NCBI RefSeq assembly: GCF_001661675.2
Contig: NZ_CP019603.1
Location: 62,001 to 126,000, forward strand
Source of the DNA: Croceicoccus marinus
Lineage (GTDB): Bacteria > Pseudomonadota > Alphaproteobacteria > Sphingomonadales > Sphingomonadaceae
Length of the DNA: 64,000 bases
Reading direction: 5' to 3'
Every line of letters begins with the position of its first letter. The first letter of the stretch is position 1. The translations under genes were made by a program, and so were the position numbers. The notes under the pieces are model-generated. The model saw nothing but the letters and a program-made list of their open reading frames with translations, did not search any database and had not been told where the DNA came from. Below are positions 53,693 through 61,655 of the stretch, one piece after another.

Positions 53693-54525
53693 CCGGAGCA
53701 AGCTCGGGCATCGGCCTTGTCGTCGCGCGGGAACTGGCGCGCGATGGCTGGCGGGTGATCGCGCAGGGCCGGGATCACGCGCGCAGCGAAGCCGCGCTTG
53801 CGGAAATCCGGTCCGCCGCGCCCGAGGCGCAGGTCGACATGATAAGGGCCGATTTGTCGGTCATGGACAAGGTGGACGCGTTCGCATCGCAGGTAGCGGC
53901 ATCGACCGACCGGATCGGATTACTGGTGAACAATGCAGGCGCCACGCCATCGAGGCGGATGGAAACCGCCGACGGGTTTGAACAGACCTTTGCCGCCAAT
54001 CACCTTGCCGTTTTCCTGCTGACCCACCGCCTGCTGCCCTTGCTGAAGGCGGCGGCGCCCGGATCACAAGTGATCACGACCGCATCGGTCGCGCACAAAT
54101 TCATCAAGGACATGAAGTGGGATGATCTGAAGCAGGCGCAGTCATTCAGCGCCAGCGATGCGTATGCCCAGTCCAAGCTGGCCAACATCTTGTTTACGCG
54201 GGAAATGGCGAAACGGGTCAAGCACGACGGAATCCGCGTGAATTGCGTGCATCCCGGCGTCGTGCAAACCAATTTCGACAGTCACGGCAATCTTGCCGTC
54301 AAGCTGATGTATTTCCTTGGCAAACCGCTCTCGCTGACGCCCGAGCAGGGCGCGGATACGATACTCTTGCTGGCGAAGGGCGGGGCGCCAAATGCGACCG
54401 GCCAGTATCTCGCCAAGCGCAAGCCCGCAGCATTGTCTGCCGCTGCGCAGAGCGAGCAAGGCGCCGCACGCTTGTGGGACATCAGCAAAGAACTGACCGC
54501 CAAAGCCGGCCAGACTGTCGGCTAA
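53617..54525 (+). CDS. SDR family oxidoreductase (retinol dehydrogenase-like), start codon uncertain
   Basis: 302 residues if the ATG at 53617 is used. The SDR core starts at KTAVVTGASSGIG, NNAGATPSRRM follows, then Tyr/Lys in AYAQSKLANILF, characteristic of the retinol-dehydrogenase branch. The family normally begins at the residue before KTAVV; here that codon is ATC (53674-53676), with an ideal AGGAG 9 nt upstream (53660-53664). Either ATC is used as a rare start, the original ATG was lost, or translation begins 19 codons earlier inside the flavoprotein gene. A hairpin follows the stop. Confidence 0.82.
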   Translation: MQCRSGTGDRLYRGQEYHGIKTAVVTGASSGIGLVVARELARDGWRVIAQGRDHARSEAALAEIRSAAPEAQVDMIRADLSVMDKVDAFASQVAASTDRIGLLVNNAGATPSRRMETADGFEQTFAANHLAVFLLTHRLLPLLKAAAPGSQVITTASVAHKFIKDMKWDDLKQAQSFSASDAYAQSKLANILFTREMAKRVKHDGIRVNCVHPGVVQTNFDSHGNLAVKLMYFLGKPLSLTPEQGADTILLLAKGGAPNATGQYLAKRKPAALSAAAQSEQGAARLWDISKELTAKAGQTVG

Positions 54526-54535
54526 AGCCGGGGAA

Positions 54536-54562
54536 GGCGGGATGGCGCTTTGCCGTCCCGCC
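54536..54562. terminator. hairpin between convergent genes (probable terminator)
   Basis: GGCGGGAtGGC at 54536-54546 pairs with GCCgTCCCGCC at 54552-54562 (11 pairs including one T-G), with a 5-nt loop. It lies in the 45-bp gap between the convergent SDR and LLM genes. No long T-run follows on the plus strand. Confidence 0.5.
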
Positions 54563-54570
54563 TGCCGGTC

Positions 54571-55629
54571 CTACTTTTCGCGGCGTTTCGCCTCTGCCAC
54601 CATTGCGAACAGCCCCTCATTATACTTTGTCAGCTGTTCCATGGTGAGATTGCGATAGGGCGTCATCGGACAGAGCGAATCCACCACGCCCCAGAAGGGT
54701 TCGAGTTCTTCGAGCACTTCGTCGACCGGCCCGCATTTCACGAAGGCCTGCACCATTTCGTCGCTGACCTTCTCGATCACGCCCGAAACATCGCCATGTT
54801 CGCCTGCGGCCAGCTGGCAATCGCGTGCGAGATCGCCAAAACCGATGGAATCGAAAAAGTCTTCGTATTCCTTGTAACCGGCATAGCCCGCCACGGTGGC
54901 ACGGCTGTCGTCGATCGCCTGCTGCTTGTCGTCATTGATGGCGACCCATGGCCATGCATTGATTTCGACATCCGTGCGTTTGCGGCCAAAGCGGGCCAGC
55001 TCCGAATGGATGAAATCGTTCTTCTGAACCGTATAGTCGACCGTCCAAAGCGCATGGACCATCAGCCCGTCGGCAATCTCCAGCGACATGCTGGTCAGCT
55101 TGTCCTTGAGCGCGGCGATCCAGATCGGAATATTCTCGCGCACCGGGGGCGCGGTCATCATCTTTTCCGTCCATTCCAGATCGTAATATTCGCCGTGGAG
55201 CGGTTCCATGTCCTTGTGGCTGTTGGCGTTCACGTAACGCACGATCTTCACCACTTCACGCAGATGGGTCAGCAGCTTGCGATGCGGCTCGCCATAGATC
55301 CCCTCAAGCGCGCTGTGCAGCGAGGTGCCCAGGCCAAGGACGAAACGGCCCTGGCTGATCGTGTCGCATTCGATCGCGCAATAGGCGGTTTCGACCGGAC
55401 TGCGGGTTCCCGCAACCGCAATGCCGGTCGACACCTTCAGCGTATCGGTCATCGCCGCGACGGCGGCCATCGGCACAAAGGGTGCGCCATAGATCTGAAG
55501 CGAAAAGACCCCCTCGAATCCCACCTGCTCCATCTGTTTTGCCATGCCGCCCATCACCGGAGCGGGCAAAACGGGCATCACGCCCCACCACTTGCGCTCA
55601 CCCCCCGTCGCATTGGTCAGTGTGGTCAT
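54571..55629 (-). CDS. LLM class F420-dependent oxidoreductase
   Basis: 352 residues, LLM fold: QMEQVGFEGVFSLQIYGAP near 32, VSTGIAVAGTRSPVETAYCA, CDTISQGRFVLGLGTSLHSALEG, and ENIPIWIAALKDKLTSMSLEIADGLMVH. It is paralogous to the LLM at 58497 (shared TRSPxETA, ISxGRxVLGLG). It overlaps the Rieske-less oxygenase gene stop by four bases, so it is made with that oxygenase pair. It probably reduces or oxidises the oxygenated product using F420. Confidence 0.88.
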   Translation of the reverse strand: MTTLTNATGGERKWWGVMPVLPAPVMGGMAKQMEQVGFEGVFSLQIYGAPFVPMAAVAAMTDTLKVSTGIAVAGTRSPVETAYCAIECDTISQGRFVLGLGTSLHSALEGIYGEPHRKLLTHLREVVKIVRYVNANSHKDMEPLHGEYYDLEWTEKMMTAPPVRENIPIWIAALKDKLTSMSLEIADGLMVHALWTVDYTVQKNDFIHSELARFGRKRTDVEINAWPWVAINDDKQQAIDDSRATVAGYAGYKEYEDFFDSIGFGDLARDCQLAAGEHGDVSGVIEKVSDEMVQAFVKCGPVDEVLEELEPFWGVVDSLCPMTPYRNLTMEQLTKYNEGLFAMVAEAKRREK

Positions 55630-56693
55630 GCTTTTTCATATCCTATAATGTCGCTGCAATCAGAGCTGACATTATCGCGATAGGTGAAATCGCCGCGCGC
55701 CTGTCTTTCGGCTAGTGCCAGCATCAGCACGCGATATTTCTGGCCGGCTTCGTCCAGCGGCGAATGCAAATCCTTGCGCTTTTCCGGCCGCATGTAGCGC
55801 GGGCTCTGCGGCGAGGTCATGGAACTGTCCTGCCGCGAAACCTTGTAGCTCGCCTTGGGCATTATATAGCGGAAAAGATTGGTCTTTTTCACGTTCGATG
55901 TGTTCATGGCATAATCCAGCCGGGTCCGGTCACGCGTTTCGGGAACGCAGGGGTGGAACAGCTGGACATTGTCGCCCGGGGTAAAGCGGCCATAAGCGAT
56001 CGCGGCATGGCTGCGCAGATAGATGCGGATCACCTGTCGAACCTGCTGCACATCGTCGCGCACGCCGCCAAAGATCTTCATGATCGGCGCGACGGACTTG
56101 TTCACGCAGGTCCGCACCATGGTGATGGTCTCGCTGTCGTGGAACACCTCGACCGTTTCCTTGTCCATCTTCTCGTCGCCCACGACATCGGCGTGGATGA
56201 AATCGGCATGGGTAAGGTCGATCAGGTTTTCGAGGCTGAGCGGCGCGCAGCAATCGAACCGCACGGTGCCGAGCATGTGCAGCGGCAGGCCGCCGTCCTC
56301 GGGCAGATAGGGAATGCTGGGAATATGTTCGGGCGCGGCATTTTCCGGCTTGCCGAGCCAGCCCCAGACATAGCCGTACTTCTCGATCACCGGATAGTGA
56401 CCGGCCTCGTCGGTATATTCGCTCTTCGTCGCGGCAAGCTGGTCATTCGGGTGCGTTTCCGCCGCCACAACACTGCCGTCGGGCTTCCGCCAGATGAAAT
56501 AGGGGTGCGAGTAAACAGCGCGCCGGATGGGTTTCTTGGCAACAGCGAAGCTGTGGGCCAGCGGAAACCATGCATCGGTCAGCATGATATCGTGCGGCAG
56601 CCAGGAATTGACCTTGGCCGCGAACTGGCGCGGATCGACCGCGATCGGATCGTCATGAACCTCGGGAGCCGGATTGTCTTGAACGTCGAGCAT
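55626..56693 (-). CDS. Rieske-type oxygenase catalytic subunit lacking the Rieske cluster
   Basis: 355 residues. The N-terminus follows mono-oxygenase-type Rieske proteins (DAWFPLAHSFAVAKKPIRR, then VWGWLGKPENA), but where both Cys-x-His and Cys-xx-His pairs should be, only about 20 residues (79-98) remain and contain no Cys; the cluster loops are deleted. The catalytic half keeps the iron motif Asp159, His162, His167 (DLTHADFIH) and a candidate third ligand Asp289 (RQDSSMTSPQ). It therefore needs a Rieske centre from another chain, most simply the protein encoded 31 bases upstream. Start MLDVQD has AAGGAACAG before it. Confidence 0.88.
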   Translation of the reverse strand: MLDVQDNPAPEVHDDPIAVDPRQFAAKVNSWLPHDIMLTDAWFPLAHSFAVAKKPIRRAVYSHPYFIWRKPDGSVVAAETHPNDQLAATKSEYTDEAGHYPVIEKYGYVWGWLGKPENAAPEHIPSIPYLPEDGGLPLHMLGTVRFDCCAPLSLENLIDLTHADFIHADVVGDEKMDKETVEVFHDSETITMVRTCVNKSVAPIMKIFGGVRDDVQQVRQVIRIYLRSHAAIAYGRFTPGDNVQLFHPCVPETRDRTRLDYAMNTSNVKKTNLFRYIMPKASYKVSRQDSSMTSPQSPRYMRPEKRKDLHSPLDEAGQKYRVLMLALAERQARGDFTYRDNVSSDCSDIIGYEKA

Positions 56694-56724
56694 GATCTGT
56701 TCCTTGTTCTCGGTTTGGCTGCGG

Positions 56725-57660
56725 TCAGGCAGCGGCTTCCTGCGCTGTGGGCGGTCCGGATTTGCGCGTGACGATACTTTCGCGCAGGTCCGAGGCGTGG
56801 ATAGACGCCGACGGCTTGAGCACCCGCAGCGCCGCTCCGTCGACATGGTCGAAAACCCTGAACGGCGTGCCGATGCCCATGGCCTTTGCCATCAGATGGT
56901 GGCGTCCGGGCGACAGAGCGGCGCGCCAACGCACCTGCGTAACGCCGCGCGCGGCCGGAACGGGCGCCAGAACCGCGCGGAACAGGGCCCTGAACTCGTC
57001 GTCCAGCAGGGTCAGGTCCGTCTCGCCAGTTACCGGATCGGTGGCGATGCGCAGGCTGATCGGGAAATCGGAAGTGAAGGGTGCGGGCCAGTGCGGCGAT
57101 GCCCATTGGCATGATCGTTCCAGCACCAGCTTGCCTTGCTGCTCGGACAATTCGGTCAGCAGATAGGGTGAAAAGCGCACCCCCTTGATCGACAGCACCA
57201 GCGAAGGATCGTCGAACAACGCGGCGATCCAGTGTTCGTGATCCAGCGCCACAATCGATGTGCCCGAAAGCGGCAAGACGCGATCGTCAGGTGCGGGGGC
57301 AGCGGCCTTGGCGTCCAGGCAGACCCGTACAAAGCCCGCATCCTCGTGAACGGCGAATGGCCTTGCCTTGTAGACAGGAGGGAATTTGCGATCGCTTTTC
57401 AGATTGGGAATGTCGATCAGCTGCCCGCTTGCGCCGTCATAAGTCCAGCCGTGGTATCCGCACTGGATCGCGCCATTGCCAAGTATGCAACCCAGCGACA
57501 GGGGCGCCCGGCGATGCGGGCAGCGATCTTCAAGCGCGCGCACGACCTTCTTGTCGTCGCGCCAAAGGACGACCGGTTGGTCGCCGATATCGACGTTGTG
57601 CGGCTTGTCCGCGCTGATCTCTTCGGAGCGGGCAACGGCCCACCAGGCTGCTTCGGTCAT
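56725..57660 (-). CDS. Rieske oxygenase-like protein with intact cluster but degenerate iron site
   Basis: 311 residues. Rieske ligands are complete: Cys47/His49 (CPHRR) and Cys67/His70 (CGYHGW). The C-terminal part follows the oxygenase fold, but the site aligned with DxxHxxxxH reads DPSLVLSIK at 151-159, with Leu154 and Lys159 in place of both histidines, so it cannot hold the catalytic iron in the normal way. It is the obvious electron donor to the Rieske-less subunit next door. The start MTEAAW has GGGAG 13 nt upstream. It is divergent from a TetR gene across a perfect operator-like dyad. Confidence 0.85.
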   Translation of the reverse strand: MTEAAWWAVARSEEISADKPHNVDIGDQPVVLWRDDKKVVRALEDRCPHRRAPLSLGCILGNGAIQCGYHGWTYDGASGQLIDIPNLKSDRKFPPVYKARPFAVHEDAGFVRVCLDAKAAAPAPDDRVLPLSGTSIVALDHEHWIAALFDDPSLVLSIKGVRFSPYLLTELSEQQGKLVLERSCQWASPHWPAPFTSDFPISLRIATDPVTGETDLTLLDDEFRALFRAVLAPVPAARGVTQVRWRAALSPGRHHLMAKAMGIGTPFRVFDHVDGAALRVLKPSASIHASDLRESIVTRKSGPPTAQEAAA

Positions 57661-57707
57661 ATTCGACTCGCATCTCCCAATACGCGTTATGCAATTAAAT
57701 TGACACA

Positions 57708-57724
57708 TGACAATTTAGTTGTCA
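57708..57724. promoter_or_regulatory. perfect dyad TGACAA-N5-TTGTCA, probable TetR operator
   Basis: TGACAA (57708-57713) and TTGTCA (57719-57724) are perfect inverted repeats with a 5-bp spacer, extended by ATTGACAC-like sequence on the left. It lies in the 68-bp gap between the divergent split-Rieske genes and the TetR gene, 4 bp before the TetR ATG, where a repressor would block both promoters. Confidence 0.7.
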
Positions 57725-57728
57725 ATCT

Positions 57729-58475
57729 ATGTCGATGGATGCAGCAAATGTAAATTCGCCCGCCTCCACCCGAGAGGGCAGGGCGGCGGACAGGGCAACT
57801 GGCCAGATGACAGGCCATCTTACCCGCAGGCGTGAGAGGACCCGGGGGCGCCCACGCGCGGATGCCGGTGAATCGGTTGACGAGGCATCGCTGCTACGGA
57901 CCGCCTTCGCCATGTTCGCCACGCATGGCTATGGAGCCGCGACAATGCGCGCGATGGCCCGCGAACTGGGCGTCAGCCACAATTTGCTCAATGTGCGATT
58001 TGGCAAGAAGTCGCAGTTATGGAAGGCGTCGGTCGACTGGCGGCTCAAGGAAGCCGCCCGCGAGGTTGAACTGGCCTTCGACCCGTCGCACCCTCCGGAA
58101 GAACAGTTGCGGGACTTGATTCATCGGTTTTGCCGCTGGGCGATCATCAATTCGGACATTGTGGCCATGAGCCACCTTGAAGGGCGCGAGCCGAGCTGGC
58201 GGCTCGACTATATGACGGAAAGCTTCACCCTGCCGTTCCAGCGCCGCCTTCAGGACCTTCTGGAACAGGTAGGATCGGGCACGGCGCTGCGTCCGATCGA
58301 TTCCGGTGCATTATTGGCGCTGCTCGTTCACGGGGTCGGATCCTATTTCGCGCTTGCCCCGATGCATGACCGGCTTCTGCCTGATCTGCCTGGTGACGGC
58401 GCCGCCAATCCGTCGCCCGAGGACCGGGCCGATGCGATGGCGCGGTTTCTTCTGGCAGGTCTGTTCAGCGCCTAA
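57729..58475 (+). CDS. TetR family transcriptional regulator
   Basis: 248 residues with a 35-residue basic, disordered N-terminal extension (RRRERTRGRPRAD) before the helix-turn-helix AATMRAMARELGVSHNLLNVRF at about 70-91, then a ligand domain. Starts at 57729 or at the second ATG six bases on. It is divergent from the split-Rieske genes; the dyad at 57708-57724 is its likely site. It converges on an LLM gene with a 21-bp gap. Confidence 0.88.
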   Translation: MSMDAANVNSPASTREGRAADRATGQMTGHLTRRRERTRGRPRADAGESVDEASLLRTAFAMFATHGYGAATMRAMARELGVSHNLLNVRFGKKSQLWKASVDWRLKEAAREVELAFDPSHPPEEQLRDLIHRFCRWAIINSDIVAMSHLEGREPSWRLDYMTESFTLPFQRRLQDLLEQVGSGTALRPIDSGALLALLVHGVGSYFALAPMHDRLLPDLPGDGAANPSPEDRADAMARFLLAGLFSA

Positions 58476-58496
58476 GTCTTGATAGCTCTCGCGTGA

Positions 58497-59528
58497 TCAG
58501 ATTGGCGCCGGGAAGAAGAGATCGGCGATGCGGTCCCGATAAATGGCGGCCTTGGCTTCATCCATCCCGAATTGCGGCACGACGGGCGTGATCGAATCGG
58601 CAAAGCGTGCGCGTTCGATTATCTGGGCTTTCACCTCCTCAGCCGAACCGAGCACCGTGATCGCACTGACCATCTCGTCAGGGCAGGCCGCCTCCATCGC
58701 GGCAAAGTCCTGCCGGGCAAACGCATCCTGAATCGCCGCTGCTTCCTTTTCGAAGCCTATCGCCTTGAAATAGCGCAGATACTGGGGCGATTGCGTATAA
58801 AACGCGATATTCGCGCGGGCATCCGCAATGGCCGCATCGCGATCCTCGTTGATGACGGTAAATATCATCAGATTCAGATCGAAAGCCGACCGCTCCCGTC
58901 CGGCTCTGTCGAGACCTGCCTGCAAGTGCGGGGCGACCTTTTCCTCGATCCAGCGGGTCGTCCATAACGGATGGCCCAGCAGCCCTTCGGCGATCTCTCC
59001 GCCCTGCTCGCATGCCTTTTCGAAAATGGCAGGCAGATAAACCGGAATGGCAGGGCGGCGCGCTGGCCCCGTCAGCCGGAAATGCGACAGGTCGAGCGTA
59101 GTATATTCGCCTGCCAGCACCTGTAGTTCGCCGGTGTGGCCCTTGGCGATGACCGCCCGCACCTGCTCCACAATTTCGCGCATATGCGCCAGTGGCTTGC
59201 CGTATGGCATGCCAAAGCTGCCTTCGATCTGGCTTTGCGCGCTGGACCCCAGGCCAAGCACGGCGCGGCCATCGCTGATGTGGTCCAGATCGATGACGCT
59301 GCATGCCGTCTCCAGCGGACTACGCGTGAAGGCCAGCGCGATGCCGCTGCCCAGCTTTATCCTGCTGGTGACGGCTGCGGCTGCCGCAAGGGTGACGAAG
59401 GGGAGGCCGAAGATTTGCGGGACCCAGACCCCCTCGATTCCGGCCGCTTCCCATTGGCGGACCAGCGGTACGAGTTCGTTTGCCGGAAGGACCGGCAATT
59501 GCGTCCAGATCTTCTTATCCGCGAACAT
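58497..59528 (-). CDS. LLM class F420-dependent oxidoreductase
   Basis: 343 residues, LLM fold: QWEAAGIEGVWVPQIFGLPF, LGSGIALAFTRSPLETACS, HISDGRAVLGLGSSAQSQIEG, and AIPVYLPAIFEKACEQGGEIAEGLL. Paralogue of the LLM at 54571. The ATG overlaps the stop of the LEH-like gene (TGATG). It ends the operon sulfotransferase-ferredoxin-LEH-LLM. Confidence 0.88.
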   Translation of the reverse strand: MFADKKIWTQLPVLPANELVPLVRQWEAAGIEGVWVPQIFGLPFVTLAAAAAVTSRIKLGSGIALAFTRSPLETACSVIDLDHISDGRAVLGLGSSAQSQIEGSFGMPYGKPLAHMREIVEQVRAVIAKGHTGELQVLAGEYTTLDLSHFRLTGPARRPAIPVYLPAIFEKACEQGGEIAEGLLGHPLWTTRWIEEKVAPHLQAGLDRAGRERSAFDLNLMIFTVINEDRDAAIADARANIAFYTQSPQYLRYFKAIGFEKEAAAIQDAFARQDFAAMEAACPDEMVSAITVLGSAEEVKAQIIERARFADSITPVVPQFGMDEAKAAIYRDRIADLFFPAPI

Positions 59529-59908
59529 CACCCAAAGCCCTTGGCGGTATCGAAATAGTCCCGCCACGACACGATCTTGTCGCCGTCCATTTCGAAAATC
59601 CCCATGAGCTTGATGGAGACGAGCAGTTGGCCGTTTTTGTCATGGAAATTGTCAGTTCGTTCGGTCAAGACCACGTTCCCGTCCGAAGCGACGTGGTGAA
59701 CGATCACCTCGCCGCTTTCGATCGGGTACATCTGCGCAAAGCCGTCCATGAAAGCTTTCGCCTCCGCGAATCCGGTGGTCTTCGAGATGCCGACATTTTC
59801 CCAAACCGTCCTGTCGGTAAAGCGCCGTTCCATCGACGCGAGCATATCGCCCAGCGTAGGCTTCCACTCCTCGAAGAAGGCCAGCACTTCGGATTGCGCA
59901 TCGGCCAT
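59528..59908 (-). CDS. limonene-1,2-epoxide hydrolase-like protein
   Basis: 126 residues with all LEH-type residues: Asn38 (WEN, with Trp in place of Tyr), Arg84 and Asp86 (TERTDNF), Asp120 (WRDYFD). It is the more complete of the two LEH relatives in this window and could hydrolyse an epoxide or open a related ring. Start MADAQS is chosen because GGAGG lies 7 nt upstream; a TTG two codons before is not needed. Confidence 0.85.
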   Translation of the reverse strand: MADAQSEVLAFFEEWKPTLGDMLASMERRFTDRTVWENVGISKTTGFAEAKAFMDGFAQMYPIESGEVIVHHVASDGNVVLTERTDNFHDKNGQLLVSIKLMGIFEMDGDKIVSWRDYFDTAKGFG

Positions 59909-59910
59909 GG

Positions 59911-60228
59911 TCAATCCTCCGGCGCGATGGTGACAGTCACCCCGTCAAGCGCATCACTCATTTCGACCTGGCACGCCAGACGCGAGGTTTCGTTGCGATG
60001 GTCGGAACTGTCGAGAAGGTCGCTTTCATCCTCGGTCATTTCCGGCAGCTTGGCGAAATAGGACGCCTCCACGTGAACATGGCAGGTCGCGCAGGAACAG
60101 CAGCCGCCGCACAGTGCCAGCAGTTCGTCGAATCCATCGTCGCGGATGATCTCCATCAGGCTCAGCCCATTGTCGGCTTCAACTTCCGTGCTGGCGCCAG
60201 ATCGGTCGATCACATTGATTTTCGGCAT
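59911..60228 (-). CDS. [2Fe-2S] ferredoxin, adrenodoxin/putidaredoxin type
   Basis: 105 residues. Cluster ligands Cys40, Cys46, Cys49 (CxxxxxCxxC) and Cys86 (LACQV) match vertebrate-type ferredoxins; two further Cys (43, 44) sit in the loop. Its [10 protein letters not shown] acidic helix is the usual partner-docking site. It could supply electrons to the split Rieske pair or to the P450s, in particular the CYP101-like enzyme, since P450cam uses this ferredoxin type. It starts 24 nt after the sulfotransferase stop. Confidence 0.92.
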   Translation of the reverse strand: MPKINVIDRSGASTEVEADNGLSLMEIIRDDGFDELLALCGGCCSCATCHVHVEASYFAKLPEMTEDESDLLDSSDHRNETSRLACQVEMSDALDGVTVTIAPED

Positions 60229-60252
60229 TTCTTACTCCGTGACGTAGATGAA

Positions 60253-61521
60253 TTATCTGACTTCGACTTCGACCGGGAAGCGATCGAAATAAAACTGGAA
60301 ATGCTGGCGGATATCCTCGGCCGTCAGACCGAAATCGCCTTCAAGATCGAACTTCACCTTGCCGTTGACGGCCGGATCGTGATCCCGGTGATACTGGTGC
60401 AGGGCCTGCAACGTGTCCTCGTCCAGCGGCAGGTCCGCCTTGGCATAGATCTGCCGGAGGATCGGGTCGGGGTTCTTGATCCATTCGTGGAAATAGACGT
60501 CGATCGCCTGGTCTTCCGGCAGGCAATCGCGATCGCGCACGCAGCGCGACAACAGCGTCTTGTACCGGTCGATCCAGTAGCCCTTGGGTTCCTCCGGGTC
60601 GCTTTTCGTGCGCAGCACGCGCGAAGCATAAAGCGCCATCGACAGCGTCGAGCGGATCGAACCCACCGGATCGCGGTGCGTGATCACGAAGGTCGCATCC
60701 GGGAAGGTTTTGTACAGAACGGGCAGCTGTTCCATATGCTGCGGGCATTTGATCACCCAGCGATTCGGCCCCTTCAGGAAAGTAAGAACCTGCAGCCCCT
60801 TCTTCAGATAGGCATAGGTGCCGCTCTGGTCATGGCTGAGGTAATAGTCGCGCCACCTTGGAACATAGGCCAGCCATTCGATCAGATAGGATGAGAAGTC
60901 GAGGGCCTGCAGTTCGATATCCTCGCTGATATGATCGGGCGAGAATTCATGCATGTATCGCATCATCGGCAAGACTGCGTCCTGCTGTTCCCACCCGGCC
61001 TGCGCCTTGGTCCAGCGGGGGTTGGAATCGCTTGCCGTCGGCGCGTCTTCGGCGGCCGGGACGGGCGCGATGGCTTCCCACCAGGGGAGCGAGCGAAGCC
61101 GCGTATCGGCAGAGAGCAGCCCGAGCAGATGGGTGGTGCCCGAACGCGGCGGGCCGCCGACGATGATCGGGCTGTCGATGTCGATATCGAGGATTTCCGG
61201 GTGGCGCTTGCACAGGTCCTCTACCCGCAGGCGGGTCGCGGCATAGCGCACGAACATCGGCCACAGACCGGCGCGGCCCACGGGCGAGAGGAATTCGTCT
61301 TCCTCCACGCACTCGCACCACAAATCCAGCCTTTCGACGAAGTCCATTTTGCCAAAGTCGCTCAGGCCGGTCTGGGCCTTGGCGGCGTCGAGGATCGCTT
61401 TCGACGAAAAGTCGAAGTGCATTTGCGATGCACCTGCCAGCGCGGCCTTTTGCGCGTCGTCGAGCACGGGGGCGAGCATGTCCCCGATCCTGAACACCTG
61501 ACCCTTGGTGTCTTGCTTCAT
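60253..61521 (-). CDS. sulfotransferase family protein
   Basis: 422 residues. PAPS-binding VGGPPRSGTTHLLGLL at 121-136 and 3'-phosphate segment FVITHRDPVGSIRSTLSM near 290. An N-terminal extension of about 110 residues precedes the catalytic domain, as in many actinobacterial and sphingomonad members. Start MKQDTK has GGGAGATCGGGGG before it. Heads the leftward operon with ferredoxin, LEH-like and LLM genes; divergent from an SDR. Confidence 0.88.
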   Translation of the reverse strand: MKQDTKGQVFRIGDMLAPVLDDAQKAALAGASQMHFDFSSKAILDAAKAQTGLSDFGKMDFVERLDLWCECVEEDEFLSPVGRAGLWPMFVRYAATRLRVEDLCKRHPEILDIDIDSPIIVGGPPRSGTTHLLGLLSADTRLRSLPWWEAIAPVPAAEDAPTASDSNPRWTKAQAGWEQQDAVLPMMRYMHEFSPDHISEDIELQALDFSSYLIEWLAYVPRWRDYYLSHDQSGTYAYLKKGLQVLTFLKGPNRWVIKCPQHMEQLPVLYKTFPDATFVITHRDPVGSIRSTLSMALYASRVLRTKSDPEEPKGYWIDRYKTLLSRCVRDRDCLPEDQAIDVYFHEWIKNPDPILRQIYAKADLPLDEDTLQALHQYHRDHDPAVNGKVKFDLEGDFGLTAEDIRQHFQFYFDRFPVEVEVR

Positions 61522-61655
61522 CCCCCGATCTCCCTTGCGGCATTTTTCTGTCGCGCATTCGTAAAAGCGATGGCTGCCGAACTTTGTCCTACCGAAAGAT
61601 ATGCGGCGCATCCGGCAACAGCGGGTAGGCCGGCTACGGAGAGGGTAGCGGCGAC

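Noticed and set aside
55626..56693. Pseudogene interpretation of the Rieske-less oxygenase
   Set aside because: The frame is intact, has a good ribosome site, keeps the iron ligands, is coupled to a downstream gene, and its partner shows the complementary loss; this favours function over decay.
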